This document shows positions 8,705 to 17,038 of a stretch of DNA of 64,000 nucleotides, in pieces. How positions within the stretch are numbered: position 1 is the stretch's first letter; each line of letters begins with the position of its first letter. The stretch is from positions 24,745 through 88,744 of the forward strand of contig NZ_JMTZ01000001.1 of assembly GCF_000731095.1 (NCBI RefSeq), read 5' to 3'. A program made the translations under genes and the position numbers. The notes under the pieces were generated by a model. That model worked only from the letters and a program-made list of their open reading frames with translations. It did no database searches and was not told the DNA's origin. Origin of the DNA: Lysobacter antibioticus. Lineage in GTDB: Bacteria; Pseudomonadota; Gammaproteobacteria; Xanthomonadales; Xanthomonadaceae.

Positions 8705-8998
8705 ATGCGCGTGTATCTGGACGACGAACGCACCACCCCCGAGGGCTGGGTGCGCGTGTTCTGGCCCGACGAAGCCATCGCCCTGCTCGAAACCGGCGAA
8801 GTCAGTCAGATCAGCCTCGATCATGACCTCGGTGACGACGAGCGCGGCACCGGCTACGACGTGATCGTATGGATAGAAGAAGCCGTCGTCACACGCGGAT
8901 TCCGGCCGCCGGCGATCAGCGTGCACTCGGCGAATCCGTCCGCACGCCTGCGCATGGAGGCCGGTATACGGGCGATCGAGCGCGCCAGCGCGGCTTGA
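8705..8998 (+). CDS. Cyclic-phosphate processing receiver-like (cREC) domain protein
   Basis: The 97-residue protein starts at the ATG at 8705. An in-frame ATG at 8600 would overlap the divergent hydrolase gene and adds unrelated residues. The pattern YLDDERTTPEGW (D6, D7), SLDHDLGDD (D39, H40, D41), GYDVIVWIEE and ISVHSANPSA matches the receiver-like domain proposed for cyclic-phosphate processing. It keeps the acidic pocket of receiver domains but lacks the usual signalling Lys loop. A role in RNA 2',3'-cyclic-phosphate metabolism has been proposed for the family. No RNA ligase or cyclase gene is adjacent here. Confidence 0.8.
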   Translation: MRVYLDDERTTPEGWVRVFWPDEAIALLETGEVSQISLDHDLGDDERGTGYDVIVWIEEAVVTRGFRPPAISVHSANPSARLRMEAGIRAIERASAA

Positions 8999-9154
8999 AC
9001 CGCAATAGGCCGCCCACCTCGCTGCACAACCGCTGTCGATTCCCGCCCTCCCCGTTCGTCGGATCATCAAGACAGCGCACACACGGCCGCTTGGGCCGCG
9101 CTAGCGTGCTCTGTCCTCGACCGCCCATTCACGCTTCCACTCCAGGACCCCGCC

Positions 9155-10018
9155 ATGCGCTCCTTGCTCTGCTTGATCCTGTTGCTCAGCCTGCCCAGCC
9201 TCGCGATCGCCGATCCGCGCAAGGATTGGGACGATTTCCGCGCGGCGATGACCCAACATGCCGGCGGCCCCACCGGCATGTATGCGATCCAGGACGTCGC
9301 CGTCGTCGATGCCGGCAAGACCGTGCATCTCGCAGCGGCGCGCGCGCCCGCCGACATCCGCTGGGCCGAACAGGCCGGCGGCAAGGGCCAGTTCAGCGTC
9401 TCCTACGAGAACGGCCGCGCCCTCCTCCGCGGCCCGGGGCTGGCCGAGGTCGATCTGTTGAAAGCCAAGGAACAGCAACAGGCGCTGCCGGACGGGCTCA
9501 TCGTGCGCGGCACCGTCTACGAAAAGTCGATCAAGGCCTGGCTCTACAACCCGAAGCTGCCGGCCCAGCGCTTCAAGAGCCTGAGCTTCTTTCCCTACGA
9601 CCCCAAGGGTGTGGTCACCGCGACCTTCAAGCGCAAGAACGTGCCGGTCGGCGTGAGCCACCTGGACTCGCGCAACCACACCGGCCTGATGTACTGGATC
9701 GGCGACATCGAACTGCCGGTGCACGGCAAGACCTACCGCCTGCGCGCCTTCAATAAGGAAAAGGACTGGACCAAGATCAACCACGTCCTGCTGTTCCTGA
9801 CCGACAAGACCTCGAAGAAGACCACTTACGGCGGTGGCCGCGTGCTCGAAACGCACTTCCCCGCCGGCGAAGCGCCGAACACGATGACGCTCAACTTGAA
9901 CACGCTCTACAGCTTCCTGTGCGCGCATTCGGACTACTACAACTGCCCGATCAACCTCACCAGCTTCGTCGACACCGAACTGAAGTACGGCGAAATGTAT
10001 CCGCCGCAGACGAAGTAA
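9155..10018 (+). CDS. DUF1684 domain protein, exported
   Basis: The 287-residue product begins with a signal peptide (MRSLLCLILLLSLPSLAIAD), with AGGA just upstream as ribosome site. The C-terminal half has the DUF1684 pattern: TYRLRAFNKEKD, LFLTDKTSKKTTYGGGRVLE around residues 210-232, then LNTLYSFLCAHSDYYNCPIN and a final EMYPP. In most members the last block reads as a Pro/Cys-rich calcium- or metal-binding-like loop, and its function is unknown. It is a single-gene unit followed by a hairpin. Confidence 0.85.
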   Translation: MRSLLCLILLLSLPSLAIADPRKDWDDFRAAMTQHAGGPTGMYAIQDVAVVDAGKTVHLAAARAPADIRWAEQAGGKGQFSVSYENGRALLRGPGLAEVDLLKAKEQQQALPDGLIVRGTVYEKSIKAWLYNPKLPAQRFKSLSFFPYDPKGVVTATFKRKNVPVGVSHLDSRNHTGLMYWIGDIELPVHGKTYRLRAFNKEKDWTKINHVLLFLTDKTSKKTTYGGGRVLETHFPAGEAPNTMTLNLNTLYSFLCAHSDYYNCPINLTSFVDTELKYGEMYPPQTK

Positions 10019-10053
10019 GCGCGATCGAGGCTTGAGCAAAGGGCAGCGCAAGC

Positions 10054-10080
10054 GGCCAAGCCCGGACTGCCGGCTTGGCC
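10054..10080 (+). terminator. Hairpin after DUF1684 gene
   Basis: GGCCAAGCC at 10054-10062 pairs with GGCTTGGCC at 10072-10080, a nine-base perfect stem 36 bases after the stop. There is no T-run, so Rho-independent activity is uncertain. Confidence 0.45.
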
Positions 10081-10157
10081 CGCGAGCAGCGGGCCGCTTC
10101 GTCGAGCAGCTATGCTTGCCGCCCATTCTCGACCGATAGCAAGTCCCGCCCCCGCTC

Positions 10158-10415
10158 ATGCAGACACCGAAACCCGCTCGAACCGGCCGGATCCTGTTGA
10201 CCTTATCTGGCGTGGCGCTGACCGCGGCCGGTACGTGCGCGATCCTCGCCGACGTTCTGGGCAATCGGCCGATACTGCTGGTGCAATCATCGAGCCATAG
10301 CTATCTGCGGATCGTGCCGACGCAGGGTCCTTATGCATTACCTGTCGGCATCGCCTTGACGCTGCTTGGGACGGGGCTGCTGATCGCATCGCGGTGGCGG
10401 CGCCCAAACCGATAG
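10158..10415 (+). CDS. Small two-helix membrane protein
   Basis: The 85-residue frame from the ATG at 10158 has two hydrophobic helices (around residues 12-32 and 62-77) and a basic C-terminus RWRRPNR. It looks like a genuine small inner-membrane protein. No family is recognised. The ribosome site is weak and no operon partner is evident. Confidence 0.55.
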   Translation: MQTPKPARTGRILLTLSGVALTAAGTCAILADVLGNRPILLVQSSSHSYLRIVPTQGPYALPVGIALTLLGTGLLIASRWRRPNR

Positions 10416-10500
10416 GCGCTGCCTCCGCAGCTATCTCGGCGAGCCCAGACCGTGCTGCGCACGGCAGCCATCGCAGGAATCGCATCGGCTGCTCGTACGA

Positions 10501-10929
10501 TCACACCACCGGCAATGCGCTCGCATCGTACTGTTCGACGAACTCGCCGCTCGGCGGAATCGGCTTGATGATATCGATCAGCACGCCGTTCGGGTCGCTG
10601 GTAATGAAATGGCGCTGACCGAAGGCCTCGTCGCGCAGGCTCAACAGAATCGGCAAGCCGGCGTCCTGCAGTTGAGCGTGGACCGCGTCGACATCCTCGA
10701 CCTCGAAGTTCAACAGCAGGCCGCCGACGCGGCCGCGTCCGGACTCGGGGATGGTGTGGTGGCGACCGTCCAGCACGGCCAGATTGATCGACGGGTCCTG
10801 CGCCGACTGCAGATGCACGTACCAGTCGCTGTTGAACAAGGCCACGAAGCCGAAATGGGCCTCGTAGAAAGATGCGGTGCCGGCAACGTCGTGGGTCATG
10901 ATCACGGGGTAGTAGCTGGTGACTTTCAT
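10501..10929 (-). CDS. VOC-family (glyoxalase/bleomycin-resistance fold) protein under TetR control
   Basis: The 142-residue protein has one VOC unit: [23 protein letters not shown] at the start and [16 protein letters not shown] near the end, the usual beta-alpha-beta-beta-beta repeats. It is divergent from the TetR gene, and the 68-base intergenic region holds two perfect palindromes (10952-10968 and 10981-10997). This is the classic layout of a small-molecule-responsive detoxification gene with its repressor. The ligand or substrate is unknown. The start at 10929 is supported by a purine-rich AGAGAG region upstream. Confidence 0.87.
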   Translation of the reverse strand: MKVTSYYPVIMTHDVAGTASFYEAHFGFVALFNSDWYVHLQSAQDPSINLAVLDGRHHTIPESGRGRVGGLLLNFEVEDVDAVHAQLQDAGLPILLSLRDEAFGQRHFITSDPNGVLIDIIKPIPPSGEFVEQYDASALPVV

Positions 10930-10951
10930 CTTGTCTGCTCTCTGGGATTTG

Positions 10952-10997
10952 ACATACAGTCTGTATGTAAATCCAAATTAACATACAGGCTGTATGT
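10952..10997. promoter_or_regulatory. Twin TetR operator palindromes in the VOC/TetR divergent promoter
   Basis: Two 17-base perfect palindromes, ACATACAG-T-CTGTATGT (10952-10968) and ACATACAG-G-CTGTATGT (10981-10997), differ only at the centre. Their centres are 29 bases apart. A TTGACA hexamer (10949-10954) overlaps the first copy. The second directly abuts the ATG of the TetR gene at 10998 and occupies its ribosome-site region. This fits autorepression plus repression of the divergent VOC gene. Confidence 0.85.
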
Positions 10998-11624
10998 ATG
11001 CAACAACCTAGCCAGCCCCGATCGCCCCGCTCCAACCGCGAACGCACCGAAGCCACCCGCCACGGCTTGCTCGAGGCCGCGCGGGCCCTGTTCGTCAGCA
11101 AGGGCTATGGCGACACCTCCACGCCCGAGGTATCGGTCGCGGCCGGCACCACGCGCGGGGCGCTCTATCACCACTTCGTCGATAAGCGCGACCTGTTCCG
11201 GCACGTGCTGCAACGCGAAGCCGAGGCCGTCCGCAGCGACATCGTCGCCGCGGCGCCGGCCGGCTTGGGCGCGTACGAGGCGTTGATCGCCGGCAGCGAG
11301 GCCTATCTGCAGGCCATGGCCGTGCCCGGCCGCACCCGTTTGCTGTTGCTGGAAGGCCCGGCCGTGCTCGGACTGGCCGAGACCGCGGCGATCGACGAGT
11401 CCAATGCGGCCGAGACCCTGCATGCGGGCCTCTCCGCGGCAATCGGCGGCGGCGACGACGTATCCATCGACGCCCTGTCCAAACTGCTCTCGGCCGCGTT
11501 CGATCGTGCGGCCCTGGAGATCGATGCCGGCGGCGACCCCGAAGTGATCAAGGCGGCGATGCTGTGGTTGTTGCAGCGGGCGCTCGGCAAAGGCGGCGAC
11601 AAAACGGCGCGCAAGCGTAAATAG
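10998..11624 (+). CDS. TetR/AcrR-family transcriptional regulator
   Basis: The 208-residue protein has an N-terminal HTH (about residues 19-66: LLEAARALFVSKGYGDTSTPEVSVAAGTTRGALYHHF, split by the turn at SVAAGTT) and a variable all-helical ligand-binding domain. A basic tail (KTARKRK) ends the protein. The start at 10998 has no clear Shine-Dalgarno sequence because the operator copy occupies that region. Translation may therefore be leaderless or weak. It most likely represses itself and the divergent VOC gene through the two operators. Confidence 0.92.
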   Translation: MQQPSQPRSPRSNRERTEATRHGLLEAARALFVSKGYGDTSTPEVSVAAGTTRGALYHHFVDKRDLFRHVLQREAEAVRSDIVAAAPAGLGAYEALIAGSEAYLQAMAVPGRTRLLLLEGPAVLGLAETAAIDESNAAETLHAGLSAAIGGGDDVSIDALSKLLSAAFDRAALEIDAGGDPEVIKAAMLWLLQRALGKGGDKTARKRK

Positions 11625-11680
11625 GTATTGGCCCGCGACGACGAACGGGATGCACGCCTGCATCCATCGCACCGGAGTAG

Positions 11681-12571
11681 CTAGGCGCTATCGCCGGCCT
11701 GGCCACCGCACTCGCCTTCCAGCCAGGCCGCGAACGCCGTCGCGCCGACGCTCGCCGGCTTCAGCGCAAGCCGGGTCAACCAATAGCCACCGGCGTCGAG
11801 CATCGGCTCGAACGGTTGCAGCAAGCGTCCTTCGGCGATCTCGCGCTCGAACATCGCCGGCGGCGCCAGGGCGATGCCGAGCCCCTGCAAGGCGCATTGC
11901 ACCATCGTCACCGACGAATCGAAGATCGGCCCGTTGACCGGCCCGTTCGGCACGACCTGCGCCGCCTCGAACCACAACCGCCAATCGTCGACGAAGTAGG
12001 AACGCAGCAGCGGAAAACGCGACAGATCGGCCGGACCGCGCAATTGCGCGGCGAGGCTCGGCGTGCACAAGGGGGTCAACGGCGCCGCCATCAGGAAACG
12101 GCTTTCCATGCCCGGCCAGTTGCCGCGGCCGTAACGGATCGCGTAATCCAGCCCTTCGCCGGCCGGATCGACGCGGTTGTTGTGGGTGCTGACGCGGACG
12201 TCGACCGCGGCATGACGACGCATGAAATCGGCCAGCCGCGGCAACAGCCAACCGCTCGCGAAAGTGCCGACCACGCCGACATGCACGACTTCGCGCGCCA
12301 GGCCGTCGCCGACCCGGTCGAGCGCATCGTCGATGCGGTCGAAGGCTTCCTGCAGCACCGGCAACAGGCCCAGGCCCTCATCGGTAAGGGCGAGCCCGCG
12401 TGGCAGGCGCCGGAACAATTCCACGCCCAACTGCGCTTCGAGCTGGCGAACCTGCTGGCTGACCGCGGCCTGGGTGACGTTGAGTTCTTCGGCGGCGCGG
12501 GTCAGGCTCAGCGCGCGCGCGGCGGCCTCGAACACTTTCAGCGAACCGAGATTGATCCGGGGATGGGCCAT
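11681..12571 (-). CDS. ampR: LysR-family regulator, AmpR-like
   Basis: The 296-residue protein resembles AmpR, the beta-lactamase induction regulator, over its whole length. The HTH reads LSLTRAAEELNVTQAAVSQQVR. The effector domain has VGVVGTFASGWLLPRL, STHNNRVDPAGEGLDYAIRYG, FDSSVTMVQCALQGLGIALAP and GGYWLTRL. These blocks are characteristic of AmpR/GcvA-type regulators, and the HNNRVDP block favours AmpR. AmpR usually lies divergent from an ampC-type or class A beta-lactamase, but the neighbour here is a metallopeptidase-like lipoprotein on the same strand. GcvA-type function is the main alternative. Confidence 0.8.
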   Translation of the reverse strand: MAHPRINLGSLKVFEAAARALSLTRAAEELNVTQAAVSQQVRQLEAQLGVELFRRLPRGLALTDEGLGLLPVLQEAFDRIDDALDRVGDGLAREVVHVGVVGTFASGWLLPRLADFMRRHAAVDVRVSTHNNRVDPAGEGLDYAIRYGRGNWPGMESRFLMAAPLTPLCTPSLAAQLRGPADLSRFPLLRSYFVDDWRLWFEAAQVVPNGPVNGPIFDSSVTMVQCALQGLGIALAPPAMFEREIAEGRLLQPFEPMLDAGGYWLTRLALKPASVGATAFAAWLEGECGGQAGDSA

Positions 12572-12706
12572 CGCGGCTCCGTATGAATGCGAACAGGGGT
12601 GTTGCGCCCGGCGAATCGCATGCGAACGACGATTCGAGCGGTGTCAGGTCGGCGATTCAAGCCGTCGCCCGAGAGTGTAGCAACCGAACGCGACGGCTTC
12701 GGAACG

Positions 12707-13660
12707 CTAACCGCCCGCGGGCACGAACCAGGCCTCGTCCGGCGTCCGCACCGCGGCCTCGGCTTGTCTGTCGCGCAAGTAGCCGTACCACTCCTCTTGC
12801 ACGCGATCGATCGGCCCGATCCGTCGTTCGAACGCCTCCGGCGAACCGCCGTCGCGGATCAGCGCCCGATAGCCTTGCGCGTATTTGCCGTCGCCATAGT
12901 GGAACAGGAAATGACTGAGGCTCCAGTACTCGACGTAGTACAGATTGAGATGACGGCCGATCTCCGGCCCGGTGTCGGCGAGCAGGTCGCGCAGCGGTAT
13001 CCAGCGGCGCTGCGCGATGTCGCGGCCGAGATCGCCGCTCAACGGAATCCGGGTCAGCCACCAGATCGGATACGCCGTCGCATCGACGGTGCCGGGAAGC
13101 AGCACGCCGTTCTCGATTCGGCTCGCACCGAAGTAGGTCGCCAGCCCTTCGTTCATCCAGCGCCGGTTCTTGAAGCCGGCGACTTCGTTGTTCAACTGAT
13201 GGGTCGCTTCGTGGACCATCCAGTGATAGGGGTTCTGCCCGCCGCCCGAGTAATAGGCGTGGCAGATCGGCGCACGGTAATAGGCCTCGGCCCAAGGCAT
13301 GCTGCGGTTATGGGCGACGAACTCGCCGCGGTTACGGTACAGGCGCAGTTGCAGCCTGCCCGGCTCACGATTGGCGGCGAGCTCCTTGGCGAAGAACCCG
13401 CTATAGGCCCGATGCAGGCTTTCGACCGCAGCGCCGATGGCCTGGGTCTGCTCCGGCGTCGCCGTGGTCGCTATCGCGTAATGCTCGGTCTCGAAGACCT
13501 CGACCGGGGCTTGGCCGGCCGGCACGCGCTGCTGTACGGCTGGTTTTTTGTCCGATCCCTCACGGTGAGCCGGGTCACTACCCGAGCCATTGCAACCGGT
13601 GCAAGCCGCCAGCACCGCCGCCAGAACCAGGCGCTTCAGGGCAAACCGAACCACACTCAT
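12707..13660 (-). CDS. Lipoprotein with gluzincin-like metallopeptidase motif (DUF1570-like)
   Basis: The 317-residue product starts at the ATG at 13660 with a lipoprotein signal (ALKRLVLAAVLAAC, likely lipidated C20). An upstream in-frame ATG at 13777 would mask this signal. The zinc motif is HEATH (H150-E151-x-x-H154), followed 17 residues later by RRWMNEGLATYFG with E171 as the expected third ligand. That is the gluzincin arrangement seen in DUF1570-like proteins. It is probably an outer- or inner-membrane-tethered peptidase, with unknown substrate. A second protein with the same HExxH plus NEG/SEG logic lies at 56690-57631. Confidence 0.8.
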   Translation of the reverse strand: MSVVRFALKRLVLAAVLAACTGCNGSGSDPAHREGSDKKPAVQQRVPAGQAPVEVFETEHYAIATTATPEQTQAIGAAVESLHRAYSGFFAKELAANREPGRLQLRLYRNRGEFVAHNRSMPWAEAYYRAPICHAYYSGGGQNPYHWMVHEATHQLNNEVAGFKNRRWMNEGLATYFGASRIENGVLLPGTVDATAYPIWWLTRIPLSGDLGRDIAQRRWIPLRDLLADTGPEIGRHLNLYYVEYWSLSHFLFHYGDGKYAQGYRALIRDGGSPEAFERRIGPIDRVQEEWYGYLRDRQAEAAVRTPDEAWFVPAGG

Positions 13661-13689
13661 CGAGTTTCGCCTCGGCGCTCGACAGATGC

Positions 13690-14199
13690 TCACCGCAATC
13701 GCGCCGAACGCAGCTCGTGCTTGCGACATAATTGCTCTGGCTCCAATTGGCGATAGCGCGGTCCGAACCACAACCACCCGGGCCTCAGTTCGCCGATCGA
13801 GAGGACACGCGCATCGTGCAGGCTGAAAAGCACGTTGACGTAGTCACCCGACATCTGCTCGTGCTTGACGCCCGGCGCATAGAAATCGACCGAGATGTAG
13901 TACGGAATGTTGCTTTGTTCGTGATACCAGGAACCACTCAGTTCGATATCCTCGACACGCCGCGCCTTGATCAGCTCGGCAATGCAGTTCGGCAGCCTGA
14001 TGGCGTTCGGACCGATCCTGAGTGTGACGAGCGGCGGTTGGTTTTCGGGAAATCGCAGGTCGAGAGCGACCGGGCCGAACCGCTGCGGAACACCCGCGAC
14101 GCTGCCGTCGGAGCGTCGATGCAGAACGCGGTCGACATGCGCCTGCACCGTCATCGGCATCAGCACCAATGCCGCGAGCATCCACCCGGGCCGGTTCAT
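13690..14199 (-). CDS. Hypothetical exported protein
   Basis: The 169-residue protein has a signal peptide (MNRPGWMLAALVLMPMTVQAH) and no recognisable domain. It contains a beta-rich core with WYHEQSNIPYYISVDFYAPG and a basic C-terminus. It ends 30 bases upstream of the start of the gluzincin-like lipoprotein gene on the same strand, so the two are probably co-transcribed. A partner role for that lipoprotein is possible, but only from position. Confidence 0.68.
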   Translation of the reverse strand: MNRPGWMLAALVLMPMTVQAHVDRVLHRRSDGSVAGVPQRFGPVALDLRFPENQPPLVTLRIGPNAIRLPNCIAELIKARRVEDIELSGSWYHEQSNIPYYISVDFYAPGVKHEQMSGDYVNVLFSLHDARVLSIGELRPGWLWFGPRYRQLEPEQLCRKHELRSARLR

Positions 14200-14210
14200 C
14201 GCGCTCCCGG

Positions 14211-14305
14211 GTAGGAGCGGCGCAAGCCGCGACCGTGATGATTCCGGTCGCAGGCCGCTTCGCCGCCGCGCGCATTGCCGTGGTCGCAGCTTGCGCTGCT
14301 CCTAC
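14211..14305. repeat. REP-like inverted pair (GTAGGAGCGGCG family)
   Basis: GTAGGAGCGGCGCAAGCCGC... starts at 14211, and its inverse complement ends in GCTGCTCCTAC at 14305. The two copies can fold into one long hairpin with an internal imperfect stem. Further copies are at 32622, 63677, 63761 and 63869. No REP-associated transposase gene is in the window. Confidence 0.75.
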
Positions 14306-14356
14306 CCTGGGCTCGCGGCCACATCGGCGACACCCGGCCTCGCAAGAGATTGTCGA

Positions 14357-14869
14357 TCACTGCGCATCCACCCCCACATCGGCGCGGGGTTCATAGATAT
14401 CTTCGCGACGCTCTGCGATCCAGTACTGCAGAGGGTAAAGACAACTGGCCGCATGCCTGCCCCAATGTATCCAGAAGTACTGCCACCAATGCGACGCGGC
14501 GGCATCCTTGAGCCCGGCATCGAACAGGGACAGCCCGCCTTTGAGGTCGCGCCAGATATCGGCGAGGTCGTCGGCGATATCGCCGACTTCGTGCCCAGCG
14601 TCTTCGAAGACGAAGGGATCGGTCTGCTGCACGTAGTAATTGAACGGTAGCGACCCGAAACGGCGGAACACCACGGTCCAGGCTTCATGCGACAGCTCGT
14701 CAGGGTCTCCATGAACGACGCCTTCCGGCAGCTGCAACGCGCGTTCCTGAAGCTCGTACAGCAACCGCAGCGCGATATTCGCCTCGATCGCCGCCGCTTG
14801 CGGCTCACCCTCGGCCCAGGCGCAGAAACGCCGCGCGGTCTCGGCGAAACGTTCGATGGATGAATTCAT
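14357..14869 (-). CDS. DUF5063 domain protein
   Basis: The 170-residue soluble protein has the length and composition of DUF5063 members. It is an all-helical protein with RFAETARRFCAWAE at the start, DPDELSHEAWTVVFRRFGSLPF in the middle and the Trp/Tyr-rich ending HWWQYFWIHWGRHAASCLYPLQ. The function of the family is unknown, and members are often found beside housekeeping genes. It is separated from the next minus-strand gene by a REP pair downstream. Confidence 0.75.
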   Translation of the reverse strand: MNSSIERFAETARRFCAWAEGEPQAAAIEANIALRLLYELQERALQLPEGVVHGDPDELSHEAWTVVFRRFGSLPFNYYVQQTDPFVFEDAGHEVGDIADDLADIWRDLKGGLSLFDAGLKDAAASHWWQYFWIHWGRHAASCLYPLQYWIAERREDIYEPRADVGVDAQ

Positions 14870-14890
14870 TGGCTTTCTGGACAGCGGCTG

Positions 14891-15472
14891 TCAGGGCTGG
14901 GCTTTCACCAGTTTTCCGCCGGTCCAACGGTAGCTCCAACGATAGCGGCCCGGATCGGGGCAATGGATGGTCTCCTTCTGCTCACCGTTCCCGGTCGTAT
15001 AAAGACGCTTGCAGATCGGCGAATCCTCTTTGACCAGGAACGACACTTCGACCTGGCGATCCAGGACGCGTATGCGTTCGACTTCGCCCGGGACCTGTTC
15101 GTTATGGCCGAAACGATAGCCGGTGCGCGCCGCCGCATCGCGCAGCGCCAATTCGTCGGGGCTCAAGGCAGAGACGACGGGCGCCGGCGGGCCCGCGACC
15201 AGCACGACGAGTTCGTTGGGGCAGTCGAAGTTCGCGCCGACGCAACGGGCGGTGGCCAGGAACAGGATTTCCTCCTTGCCATCGCCGTCCAGGTCGGCGG
15301 CTTGCGCACGACTGGAGAAACGCTCCTGGACGATGTCGTCGCTGTAGAACATGGCCATCTGGGCTTTGACGGCCTGGTCGATGCGCGCCTTCTCCAGCGC
15401 CCCGCTCGCGGGCGACGCCATCAGCAAGAGGACAGCCATGCTCAGCAGGCTTGTTGCGTTGGTACGTGACAT
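14891..15472 (-). CDS. Hypothetical exported protein with an acidic DxDGDGxE loop
   Basis: The 193-residue protein has a signal peptide (LLSMAVLLLMASPASGA) and a calcium-loop-like motif DLDGDGKEEI around residues 60-69, of the type seen in FG-GAP/VCBS or EF-hand-like loops. The C-terminal part contains paired cysteines (PICKRLY and IHCPDPG). It starts 21 bases upstream of the DUF5063 gene end-to-start interval on the same strand, so the two may be co-transcribed. Function is unknown. Confidence 0.68.
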   Translation of the reverse strand: MSRTNATSLLSMAVLLLMASPASGALEKARIDQAVKAQMAMFYSDDIVQERFSSRAQAADLDGDGKEEILFLATARCVGANFDCPNELVVLVAGPPAPVVSALSPDELALRDAAARTGYRFGHNEQVPGEVERIRVLDRQVEVSFLVKEDSPICKRLYTTGNGEQKETIHCPDPGRYRWSYRWTGGKLVKAQP

Positions 15473-15629
15473 CGGGCGCTCTCCTTGGTGGCCAGTGCAG
15501 ACGATCCTTCGCCGCTACGATAGCGCGCCGCCGCATCCGATCCAATCGGCCGGGCATCCGTAGCCGTCCGCAACCAGCCCCGGGGCGCCACCCGCCGGAT
15601 CGGCCAGGATCGCCTCCCGGCTCCGGGCT

Positions 15630-15655
15630 CCCATGCCGGTGTCGACCGGCATGGG
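15630..15655 (-). terminator. Strong hairpin downstream of DUF333 lipoprotein
   Basis: CCCATGCCGGT (15630-15640) pairs perfectly with ACCGGCATGGG (15645-15655) around a four-base loop. It lies just after the stop of the minus-strand gene ending at 15667. There is no T-run, so this is a structural call. Confidence 0.5.
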
Positions 15656-15666
15656 CACCGCCGGGC

Positions 15667-15951
15667 TTACTCGCTCGGCGTCACGCACTTCTTGTCGCGG
15701 AACAGCGCCCACTCCTCGCAGACCTTGCCGTCGGGCAAGGTACATACACCGAACTGCCCGCCGTCCTTGCCGGTGCGGATCTCAAGCGTGCCGCCCAGGT
15801 CCTTGCAATGCACCGAGGCCGGGTTCGGCATACCGATCTTCGGGGTCAGGCTGGCCGCGCTATCGGCGGGCGTGGTGTCGGCCGGCGTGGCGCAGGCGGC
15901 CAAGGCCATCACGGCGGTCAGCAACAGGGCGAAACGGGGCAGGTTTTGCAT
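15667..15951 (-). CDS. DUF333 small lipoprotein
   Basis: The 94-residue product starts at the ATG at 15951 and has a lipobox (LLTAVMALAAC, lipidated Cys around 20). The mature domain IGMPNPASVHCKDLGGTLEIR, then DGGQFGVCTLPDGKVCEEWALFR, is the DUF333 signature, with three conserved cysteines and the GMxNPAS opening. Members are often annotated as putative hemolysins without good evidence. Its expected place is the cell envelope. Confidence 0.88.
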   Translation of the reverse strand: MQNLPRFALLLTAVMALAACATPADTTPADSAASLTPKIGMPNPASVHCKDLGGTLEIRTGKDGGQFGVCTLPDGKVCEEWALFRDKKCVTPSE

Positions 15952-16090
15952 GGCGAGGGCCTCGGGGAAACGAGGCCTCACTATACCCGCCGCCCGACAA
16001 GGCCCGGTCAAGACGCGTAGGCGCGATCGAGGCCGCCGGTGGATGCAACGGGGCCCGGGGGCCCGCCGCATCCTTCCGGCTGCGGGCGGC

Positions 16091-17038
16091 TCAGGCGGCC
16101 GCGCGCAACGAGCGCTCGAAGCGCATGTGCTCGCCGATTTTGTCGACCCAGCTGACGTCGCCGCCGGCTGGCGGCAGCTTGCTCAGCATCGTCCACTTGG
16201 GCTGGATGTAATCGGGGAACTGGCCGACCCACTGCTGCGGATTCGCCGGCAAGGCGTGGCTCAGCACCGTGGTCAGGTTGACCACCGAGTGCCGCGACAA
16301 TTCGTGCGGAAACCACTCGCCTTTGACGTAGAAAGCGGTCTGGAACGCCGAACCCACCGCATGGAAACCCAGGTCGCTAGGCGGCAGCGTCGGCACGTAG
16401 TCCCAATAGTTGTAGACGCGAATGCTGTTCGCCGCCGGGATGGTGGCGTTATAGGCGGTCTGCCAGTCGAGGGTGCCGACCATCGGGCTGGAGAAATTGA
16501 TGTTGGTCGTGCTCATCGACTGGCTGACCGCCAGGTCGAGCGAGAACAACTGGCTCAGCGCGGCGCCCAGGCTGTGACCGGTGACGTAGAGCTCGCTCGG
16601 CGTGTATTTGGCCAACAAGGCGAACAGTTGCTGCCGCATCGACTGGGCCATCGAACCGCCCTTGTCGTCGTAGATGCTGTAGAAGCCCGAGGCGACATGC
16701 GGCGTCGGCGCGACCGTGCCGCTGCTCGGTACGAACTCGGTGGTGAGGAAACGTACGTCCTCGTAGATGTCCATGTCCGAGTCGGTGCCGCGGAACGCGA
16801 AGATAAAGGTGCCGGGGTCGGCGATCGACTGGAACACCAACCCGTACTTCTCTTCCGAGCCGCTGATCAGGAAGGCGTCCCAACCGGTCCACGCGTCGAT
16901 CTGCTGATAGCCCTCGGGCGACTGGAACGGCTGGCCCTGGTAGTAGTCGTAAGCGGCCTTCGAGGCTACGGCGAGTGCGATCGTCAGCGTTGCGTCGAGC
17001 GTCGCTTGGGTGGATGCGTTCGTGGAATCGGTGGTCAT
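16091..17038 (-). CDS. Class 3 lipase family protein
   Basis: The 315-residue protein starts at the ATG at 17038, behind GAGAGGAAAA. Hallmarks of the Lipase_3 family are FIFAFRGTDS (residues 78-87), the nucleophile elbow VTGHSLGAALSQL with S156, and INFSSPMVGTLDWQTAYN, followed by an Asp region (NYWDYVPTLPP) and candidate His residues in ELSRHSVVN. There is no classical signal peptide; the N-terminus is polar and Thr/Ser-rich. It may be cytoplasmic or exported by another route, including as a type VI effector, though nothing adjacent supports that. Confidence 0.85.
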   Translation of the reverse strand: MTTDSTNASTQATLDATLTIALAVASKAAYDYYQGQPFQSPEGYQQIDAWTGWDAFLISGSEEKYGLVFQSIADPGTFIFAFRGTDSDMDIYEDVRFLTTEFVPSSGTVAPTPHVASGFYSIYDDKGGSMAQSMRQQLFALLAKYTPSELYVTGHSLGAALSQLFSLDLAVSQSMSTTNINFSSPMVGTLDWQTAYNATIPAANSIRVYNYWDYVPTLPPSDLGFHAVGSAFQTAFYVKGEWFPHELSRHSVVNLTTVLSHALPANPQQWVGQFPDYIQPKWTMLSKLPPAGGDVSWVDKIGEHMRFERSLRAAA

